From Planctomycetota bacterium (GTDB lineage Bacteria; Planctomycetota; GCA-002687715; DRQF01), in NCBI GenBank assembly GCA_015485455.1, contig WFTN01000540.1, positions 1-21,299 of the forward strand: a stretch of 21,299 nt of DNA. Reading direction: 5' to 3'. Positions 16,799 through 21,299 of the stretch are shown piece by piece (position 1 is the first letter of the stretch; every line of letters begins with the position of its first letter). Made by a program: the position numbers and the translations under genes. The notes under the pieces were generated by a model. The model had not been told where the DNA came from. It searched no databases and saw only the letters and a list, made by a program, of their open reading frames with translations.

Positions 16799-17044
16799 AT
16801 GGATGGCAAACTCCTGGTTATTGATGACAAGCTTCCCATGTGCGAACTCGTTCATGCCGGTCTCTCTCCTTTGGGAATTGAGGTCACTTGGGAGTGCGAC
16901 CCCCAATCGGCCTTGGATGTCATTCGCAACCAAGCCCCGGACGTTGTCTTGACCGATATTCGAATGCCGGGAATGACTGGGATCGACCTTTGTGCTCACA
17001 TTCATCAAATTGCTCCCGATCTCCCCGTCATTGTTATGTTATGA
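16799..17044 (+). CDS. Response regulator receiver, N-terminal fragment of a split NtrC-type gene
   Basis: An 81-residue piece of a CheY-like receiver. It has the acidic pocket LLVIDD (D9, D10), the phosphorylation site D53 in VVLTDIRMPGMTG and beta-4 VIVM, then stops one codon later. A complete receiver needs about 40 more residues, including the conserved threonine and lysine. These lie in the next frame from 17041. AGGA (16787-16790) is a good ribosome binding site for this start. The cause of the split is a duplicated TTATG (17032-17043). Removing one copy would give VIVMTGFG, the usual family sequence, and a 456-residue regulator. Either the gene is broken, the sequence has an error, or two polypeptides are made. 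Confidence 0.75.
   Translation: MDGKLLVIDDKLPMCELVHAGLSPLGIEVTWECDPQSALDVIRNQAPDVVLTDIRMPGMTGIDLCAHIHQIAPDLPVIVML
17032..17043 (+). repeat. 5-base tandem duplication that splits the response regulator gene
   Basis: TGTTATGTTATG has a period of five. The extra TTATG changes the reading frame and produces TGA at 17042-17044, while an ATG at 17041-17043 opens the other frame, so the two halves overlap as ATGA. The exact repeat, and the clean family sequence on both sides, point to replication slippage or an assembly error. Confidence 0.85.
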
Positions 17045-18174
17045 CTGGCTTTGGCACCTTGGATTTAGCGGTGGAAGCGATTCGCGCTGGAGCCTACGAT
17101 TTCTTGTCGAAACCCATCGAGTTGGATGTCTTGGAGTTTGCCGTTCACCGAGCCTTGGAGCATGCTCATTTGAGCGCGGAAGTTTCTCGACTCAACAAGA
17201 CGATTGATGACCTTCAGCCAGTCGGCGTCGGGTATCGCTTGGAAGGAAATAGCCCGCCCATGTTGCGCCTTCTGGATTTGGTTCCCAAGGCTGCCACTTC
17301 CGATGTTCCGGTTCTGATAGAGGGGGAGACGGGGACGGGAAAGGAACTATTGGCCCGCGATCTTCATGATCATAGTCCACGAAAAAATGGCCCGTTTATC
17401 GCTGTCAATTGTGCGGCCTTAGCGGAAAGCCTGGCAGAGTCCGAGTTGTTTGGGCATGTGGAAGGGGCTTACACCGATGCGAAATCCACCCGGGCAGGGT
17501 TGTTCTCTTTGGCTCATGGGGGCACATTTTTTCTGGATGAAATTGGTGAATTGCCAGCGAGTTTGCAGCCCAAACTATTGAGGGCTCTTCAAGAATCGAC
17601 CATTCGCCCAGTTGGTGGTGACAAAGAAGTCGCGATTGATTGCCGCGTGATTGCCGCCACTAATCGCAATCTCAAGCAAGAAGCCGACGAGCATCGCTTC
17701 CGAACAGATCTCTATTATCGCATTGCTGTGATCAAGATCCGCATGCCTGCCTTGCGGGAGCGTCAGGGGGATATTCTGGCATTGGCCCAGAGATTCAATC
17801 AGAGGATTTCGAAACGGCTTGGGATCGACCCTCCAGTTTTCTCCAAGGGAATCGCCACTAAGCTGTTGGCCCACTCATGGCCGGGAAATGTCCGCGAGTT
17901 AGAGAACACCATCGAAAGAGCCGTGGCTCTTTCTGATGGGAAGGTCTTAGCCGTAGAAGACCTCCCCGAAGACTTGTGGCAGAAGAAAGAGATCAAAGAA
18001 GATGAAGTTGGCTTGATCTCGATCGCTGAACTAGAAGAGAGGCACATCCGTAGAGTCTTGAGCGCCGTCGCAGGTAACAAGAAAGCAGCAGCGGAAATCC
18101 TGGGGTTAGATCGAAGAACCCTTTACCGCAAACTTCAACGATTCACACGTATTGAAAAGGGCCCTACTCAGTGA
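17041..18174 (+). CDS. NtrC-family sigma54-dependent regulator, C-terminal part (receiver end, AAA+ and HTH domains)
   Basis: From the ATG at 17041 this frame encodes 377 residues. Residues 1-45 finish the receiver (T2, and K24 in DFLSKP). The AAA+ domain follows: Walker A GETGTGKE (95-102), the sigma54-contact loop GAYTDA (142-147, a variant of GAFTGA), Walker B GGTFFLDE (160-167) and the arginine-rich FRTDLYYR segment. A Fis-type helix-turn-helix ends the protein (AAAEILGLDRRTLYRKLQRF). Such proteins activate sigma54 RNA polymerase when phosphorylated. The frame is open further upstream to 16888, but that part is the wrong frame of the receiver and not protein-like. If made separately by re-initiation at ATGA, it would lack the phosphorylation site. 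Targets are unknown; the divergent sulP-dab operon is a candidate. Confidence 0.85.
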   Translation: MTGFGTLDLAVEAIRAGAYDFLSKPIELDVLEFAVHRALEHAHLSAEVSRLNKTIDDLQPVGVGYRLEGNSPPMLRLLDLVPKAATSDVPVLIEGETGTGKELLARDLHDHSPRKNGPFIAVNCAALAESLAESELFGHVEGAYTDAKSTRAGLFSLAHGGTFFLDEIGELPASLQPKLLRALQESTIRPVGGDKEVAIDCRVIAATNRNLKQEADEHRFRTDLYYRIAVIKIRMPALRERQGDILALAQRFNQRISKRLGIDPPVFSKGIATKLLAHSWPGNVRELENTIERAVALSDGKVLAVEDLPEDLWQKKEIKEDEVGLISIAELEERHIRRVLSAVAGNKKAAAEILGLDRRTLYRKLQRFTRIEKGPTQ

Positions 18175-18189
18175 ACTGAGCAGGGCCCT
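18158..18189. terminator. Strong hairpin between convergent genes, likely terminator for the - strand gene
   Basis: AGGGCCCT, A, CTCAGT, GA, ACTGAG, C, AGGGCCCT: 14 pairs with a single A/C mismatch and a tiny loop. On the - strand the stem is followed by CCTTTTCAATA-type sequence with a T4 run, and it lies 26 bases after the stop of the TPR/alpha-CTD gene, fitting an intrinsic terminator. On the + strand it overlaps the last codons and stop of the regulator gene and has no T run, so any + strand action would be weaker. Confidence 0.7.
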
Positions 18190-18214
18190 CATCATAGATT
18201 GCAGGGGACTTAGC

Positions 18215-19621
18215 CTAACGGTCGACCGTGCGCATCGCCAATCCCATGTGCTCAACTTGTTCGATGATCTCCTTGAGGGAGGTGACACCGAAGTTGCGTT
18301 GGCCAAGAAGGTCGTCGGCGGTGTAAGCGATCAGGTCGCCGATCAACTTGATGTCCAAGTTAGAAAGGCACTTGCGCGCGCGCACACTGAGGTTTAATTC
18401 ATTCACCGACTTCTTAAGGCGCTCGTCATCGGGGTCGATGGAGAATGACGGAGCCGCAGCTTGAGCCGGGTTAGCAGCAACGCCGCTACCACCGGCTCCC
18501 ATCGGCACCAAGTCCTCGTCCGGCCTCATGCCCAATCGCAAGCCCTTCATGTCGAGGATTTGCTTGATCTCGCTCAAGCTTGTTTCGCCGAAGTTCTTGT
18601 ATGAAAGAAGCTCAACTTCAGTTTTGTCAACCAAGTCACCTAAGGTCACAATGTTCATCTTCGCAAGGCAGTTCCGTGACCGGACTGACAACTCGAAGTC
18701 GGAAACAGGGATCTTAAGGATTTGGTTCTTGCGGTCTTGGCGAACTTCTTGTTCTTCATCGTAGTACATGGATTGGGACGCCAAGGCATCCTTCAAGTAC
18801 AAAGCAGCACGGGGGTGTTGCGGGTAGATGCTCAAGACACGACGGTAGCAATGGGCGGCTTCGGTGAACTGATCACGGTCTTCATAGAGCACGCCCAAGT
18901 TGATGAGCGCGTTGATATGAGGTGGCTTGCAATTCGAGAGTTTGGTGTAGCAACGCATGGCCAAGTCGTCATCACAAGAAAAATCGTGCCAGCGAGCCAA
19001 ACGGAACAAGGTCAATGCGTGGTTTTCGTCAATCTCGAGAACCTTTTGATAGGCTGCGTCTGCCGCGCTGTAATCCCCATCAAGTTCTGCCAAGTGCCCT
19101 TCAAAGAACAAACCATCCGCTGAGTCTCTAAACTCGTCGTTTTGGCTGTCTAAGAATTTGCGAGCTTCTTCGGTTTTTTCCGCGGTGATAAGCGCACGCA
19201 TGACCAAGACCTTCTCTTCCGCAAGAGTCGGGTTGGACTTCATGATCAGGTCGGCTGCAACACTTGGTCGTGGGTTGACACCGTCGATACCTAAGTGACC
19301 CGCGAAACATGCGGAATCAGCAAAGGCAAAGGTGGCCACCTTGCCGTTGTGGTCCTTTTCCAAATGCTCCAATGATCTGCGGTATTCATTGCAGATCCAC
19401 CAGCCAATGCCAGCTTGGACACCGTTGACCTCTTGGCCATCGGTTTCGCTGAGTCTGTTGGTCAGTTCTCGGCGAGCAGTTGGGTTAGAAAGAACGGTTC
19501 GACGAAACGCGAGAACCTCACTGAGATTCAAAGCTTCGGGGCTGGTACTTGTCCAACTCCAGATATCGACCGGGCTTGCGACTTCTTCTTCTTCATCAAA
19601 TTGATCGTGGGTGGATTCCAT
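18215..19621 (-). CDS. TPR protein with two RNA polymerase alpha-CTD-like domains
   Basis: A 468-residue, probably cytosolic protein. After an acidic N-terminus and a region of unknown fold, TPR-like repeats occupy about 170-285 ([40 protein letters not shown]). Two domains closely resemble the C-terminal domain of RNA polymerase alpha: about 302-366 ([20 protein letters not shown] and [10 protein letters not shown]) and 404-464 ([20 protein letters not shown] and [10 protein letters not shown]). The first keeps the equivalents of E. coli R265, N268, C269, G296 and S299, which contact DNA; K298 is T. The second keeps R and C but has K for N268. There is no alpha N-terminal domain, so this is not RpoA. 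I chose the ATG at 19621 because GGAGGA (19631-19636) precedes it by nine bases; a TTG at 19654 is less likely. It may tie transcription to a protein partner; function unknown. Confidence 0.87.
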   Translation of the reverse strand: MESTHDQFDEEEEVASPVDIWSWTSTSPEALNLSEVLAFRRTVLSNPTARRELTNRLSETDGQEVNGVQAGIGWWICNEYRRSLEHLEKDHNGKVATFAFADSACFAGHLGIDGVNPRPSVAADLIMKSNPTLAEEKVLVMRALITAEKTEEARKFLDSQNDEFRDSADGLFFEGHLAELDGDYSAADAAYQKVLEIDENHALTLFRLARWHDFSCDDDLAMRCYTKLSNCKPPHINALINLGVLYEDRDQFTEAAHCYRRVLSIYPQHPRAALYLKDALASQSMYYDEEQEVRQDRKNQILKIPVSDFELSVRSRNCLAKMNIVTLGDLVDKTEVELLSYKNFGETSLSEIKQILDMKGLRLGMRPDEDLVPMGAGGSGVAANPAQAAAPSFSIDPDDERLKKSVNELNLSVRARKCLSNLDIKLIGDLIAYTADDLLGQRNFGVTSLKEIIEQVEHMGLAMRTVDR

Positions 19622-19704
19622 CAATGTGTATCCTCCAGTCTCCGGGTGGTGCAATTGACCGAACCTTCGGAGACGACGTATGTTCGGGAATTCCTCGGGC
19701 CGGG

Positions 19705-19733
19705 ATTGTATCGGGCCGACACCACGGCTTAAA
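19705..19733 (-). promoter_or_regulatory. Putative promoter of the TPR/alpha-CTD gene
   Basis: On the - strand, TACAAT (complement of 19705-19710) lies 17 bases downstream of TTTAAG (complement of 19728-19733). The -10 match is good (five of six), the -35 match poor (three of six). The resulting leader of roughly 75 bases would contain the GGAGGA ribosome binding site. Confidence 0.3.
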
Positions 19734-19829
19734 GGTGATTTTTTTGAGGATTGTTGGGAAGATCGTGCTTCAGCCCCTCAATCGAGACCCCGGCGAAGAA
19801 AATTGTGGCGAGGAAGGTAATCAGTGACA

Positions 19830-19907
19830 GGACAGACCCTTGTGAAACGTCGTTTCTCTCAACAATATGGCGGCTCAGCTCCCGTGTTGGCGAGATGAGG
19901 TCTGTCC
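19830..19907. repeat. Distant inverted repeat that could close a three-way junction
   Basis: GGACAGACC (19830-19838) and GGTCTGTCC (19899-19907) are perfect nine-base complements. Between them lie a small hairpin (GAAAC, GTC, GTTTC) and a second stem (CTC and CAACA pairing with TGTTG and GAG). The whole 78-base element could fold as a three-way junction on either strand. It does not fit a tRNA (no T-loop sequence) or SRP RNA. It may be a leader RNA, a protein binding site or coincidence. Confidence 0.3.
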
Positions 19908-19970
19908 CGGTCCGTATTGAGCGGATAGTGGCCAAGTTTTTTGTTTTAAGTCTTTTGTTGAAAAGAGTTT

Positions 19971-21299
19971 ATGTTTGATTCGCTGACCAAGACCTTTGAC
20001 ACCGTCCGGCGCCGGTTTGCCGGCAAATCAAAGCTCACCGAAAGCAATATCAGCGACGCATTGCGCGAGGTGAGGGTCGCCTTGCTCGAAGCGGACGTAA
20101 ATTTTCTTGTTTGCAAAGACTTTATTGCCGCTTGCCGTGAGCGTGCCATGGGAGGGGAAGTCACTAAAGGTGTTTCCCCTGGCGACCAATTCATCAAGTC
20201 GATTCACGACACTTTGGTTGATCTTATGGGGCCAGAAGACCCTTCGATTGACTGGCAAGACGGGAAACCCACCGTGGTTCTTATGGCGGGGCTGCAAGGC
20301 TCAGGTAAAACCACAACCTGTGGCAAGCTCGCCAAGAAGTTTTTGGCTGAGGGCAAAAAGCCCATGCTGGTGGCGGCTGACGTCCAGCGCCCTGCAGCTA
20401 TTGAGCAACTGAAAGTCCTGGGAGGGCAGGTGGGGGTCCCGGTTCACGCTGAAGTCGGTGGCCAACCTCCAGTCATCTGTCGCAACGCTTTGGCGGAAGC
20501 TGCCAAGCAAGGTTGTGATGTCGTGATTCTCGACACCGCCGGGCGTCTCCATATCGACAAAGACCTCATGAATGAGGTGTCCGACATTGCCAAACAGACC
20601 TCACCCCATGAGATCTTCCTGGTCCTTGATTCTAATACCGGTCAAGACGCCGTTAATTCCGCCAAAGAATTCAACGAGACTCTGGAGTTGACCGGGGTCA
20701 TTATGACCAAGCTTGATAGTGGTAACCGTGGTGGTGCTGCTCTGAGCGTTAAGAAGGTCACAGGCAAACCAATCAAATTCATCGGTATCGGTGAAAAGCT
20801 AGATAACCTCGCCGTCTTTCACCCAGCCCGCATGGCTGATCGAATTCTCGGCATGGGAGACGTGGTTTCCCTGGTGGAGCGGGCCCAAGACGCTATCGAC
20901 GAGGAAGACGCCGAAAAAGCTGCAAAGCAGCTCATGGCTGGCACTTTCACATTCGACGATTTTCTGAACATGCTTCAGATGATTAAGAATATGGGGCCGG
21001 TCAAGGATCTGCTCAAAATGGTTCCGGGGATGGGAGCCAACATGGCAGCTTTGGATGGCTTGGACGACAAGGAGTTTTATCGCTCCGAAGCGATCATTCA
21101 ATCCATGACAGCTCATGAGCGCGTGCATCCAGAAATTCTCAACATGTCTCGTCGGGAGCGTGTGGCCAAGGGGTCAGGTGTCACAGTTGAGCAAGTCCAC
21201 AATCTTGTGCGCGGTTTCAAGCAAATGCGCAACCAGATGAAGGACATGCGCAAGGGTGGCATGTTCGGGAAAATGATGAACCCGATGAAAGCACTCAAG
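19971..21299 (+). CDS. ffh: Signal recognition particle GTPase Ffh (3' end beyond the window)
   Basis: The frame from ATG 19971 is open for 443 codons to the window edge with no stop. It encodes Ffh, the GTPase that binds signal sequences and SRP RNA and delivers ribosomes to the FtsY receptor at the membrane. The N domain (FDSLTKTFDTVRRRFAGKSK) is followed by G-domain motifs: GLQGSGKTTTCGKLA, DVQRPAAIEQLK, LDTAGRL and TKLDSGNRGGAA. The last differs from the common TKLDGDARGGAA by SGN for GDA. The M domain begins after residue 300 and includes FLNMLQMIKNMGPVKDLLKMVPG and the RNA-binding SRRERVAKGSG. The protein is nearly complete, since relatives are about 450-500 residues. Its ribosome binding site (AAAAGAG) is weak. 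Confidence 0.97.
   Translation, partial: MFDSLTKTFDTVRRRFAGKSKLTESNISDALREVRVALLEADVNFLVCKDFIAACRERAMGGEVTKGVSPGDQFIKSIHDTLVDLMGPEDPSIDWQDGKPTVVLMAGLQGSGKTTTCGKLAKKFLAEGKKPMLVAADVQRPAAIEQLKVLGGQVGVPVHAEVGGQPPVICRNALAEAAKQGCDVVILDTAGRLHIDKDLMNEVSDIAKQTSPHEIFLVLDSNTGQDAVNSAKEFNETLELTGVIMTKLDSGNRGGAALSVKKVTGKPIKFIGIGEKLDNLAVFHPARMADRILGMGDVVSLVERAQDAIDEEDAEKAAKQLMAGTFTFDDFLNMLQMIKNMGPVKDLLKMVPGMGANMAALDGLDDKEFYRSEAIIQSMTAHERVHPEILNMSRRERVAKGSGVTVEQVHNLVRGFKQMRNQMKDMRKGGMFGKMMNPMKALK

Larger units (their letters stand above)
19622..19970. other. Divergent intergenic region upstream of ffh and the TPR/alpha-CTD gene
   Basis: These 349 bases must hold the promoters for two divergent genes. A possible - strand promoter is at 19705-19733 and a possible folded RNA element at 19830-19907. 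I looked for the SRP RNA, which might be expected near ffh, and did not find its conserved GGAAGCA loop. No tRNA was found. A short - strand reading frame with one hydrophobic stretch is discussed under rejected items. Confidence 0.5.

Noticed and set aside
16888..17040. Upstream extension of the AAA+ regulator frame to an ATG at 16888.
   Set aside because: This stretch is the receiver-coding sequence read in the wrong frame and gives a composition unlike any receiver (many Ser, Arg and Cys). The true sequence of the receiver is in the 16799 frame.
17030..17045. Programmed ribosomal frameshift joining the two regulator halves.
   Set aside because: No slippery heptamer is present, and a -1 shift here would insert two residues (L-M) in a conserved receiver loop. 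Slippage mutation, sequence error or re-initiation at ATGA are simpler.
19729..19935. Small - strand reading frame (68 codons) with one hydrophobic segment ([20 protein letters not shown]) in the ffh upstream region.
   Set aside because: Its only start is a TTG without a ribosome binding site, no ATG is available in the frame, and the proposed promoter of the TPR gene lies beyond its end. It could be a small membrane protein, but conservation would be needed to support it.
19801..19970. SRP RNA (ffs) upstream of ffh.
   Set aside because: The conserved SRP RNA tetraloop region with GGAAGCA-type sequence is absent, and the folded element seen does not match its hairpin shape.

Overview
The window looks like a chromosomal segment of a Gram-negative bacterium of moderate G+C content, most plausibly from the Planctomycetota or a neighbouring lineage. 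That placement is an inference. It rests mainly on a TPR protein carrying two RNA-polymerase alpha-CTD-like domains, a gene type I associate with planctomycetes, together with a PQQ-propeller lipoprotein, a GldA/F/G-type ABC operon and a DabA-type inorganic carbon transporter. No rRNA, tRNA, CRISPR array, insertion sequence or phage gene was seen.

Layout. Positions 2-61 may hold the last codons of a membrane protein, followed by about 650 bases without a recognisable gene. From 719 to 7169 on the + strand runs a tight six-gene operon: PQQ-repeat lipoprotein, acylphosphatase, ABC ATPase, ABC permease, GldG-like membrane protein, DUF4340-like protein. Most neighbours overlap or lie within 13 bases. 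It converges on a - strand operon (15051 down to 7225) of sulP, dabA, dabB, a NuoM-like gene and ruvA. SulP is an inorganic anion carrier that could move bicarbonate. DabA has the four-residue zinc site of the beta-carbonic-anhydrase-like DAB protein. DabB and the NuoM-like protein are relatives of the proton-pumping subunits of complex I. Together they look like an energy-coupled inorganic carbon uptake cluster with one more ion-channel subunit than the classical two-gene DAB system.

A 407-base region holding three inverted repeats separates this operon from a divergent two-component system: a membrane sensor kinase (15460-16797) and an NtrC-family response regulator. The regulator gene is split inside its receiver domain by a 5-base tandem duplication (TTATG twice), which creates a stop codon and an overlapping ATG. 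Without the extra copy the two pieces join into a normal 456-residue regulator. A strong hairpin lies between the regulator and the convergent TPR/alpha-CTD gene (19621 down to 18215). The right end carries the signal-recognition-particle GTPase gene ffh, cut by the window edge, behind a 349-base divergent intergenic region that could fold into a three-way junction.

The main points of interest are the extended DAB/SulP operon and its divergent, possibly frameshifted NtrC-type two-component system, and the tandem alpha-CTD TPR protein. All functional statements rest on motifs read by eye; no database search was run.
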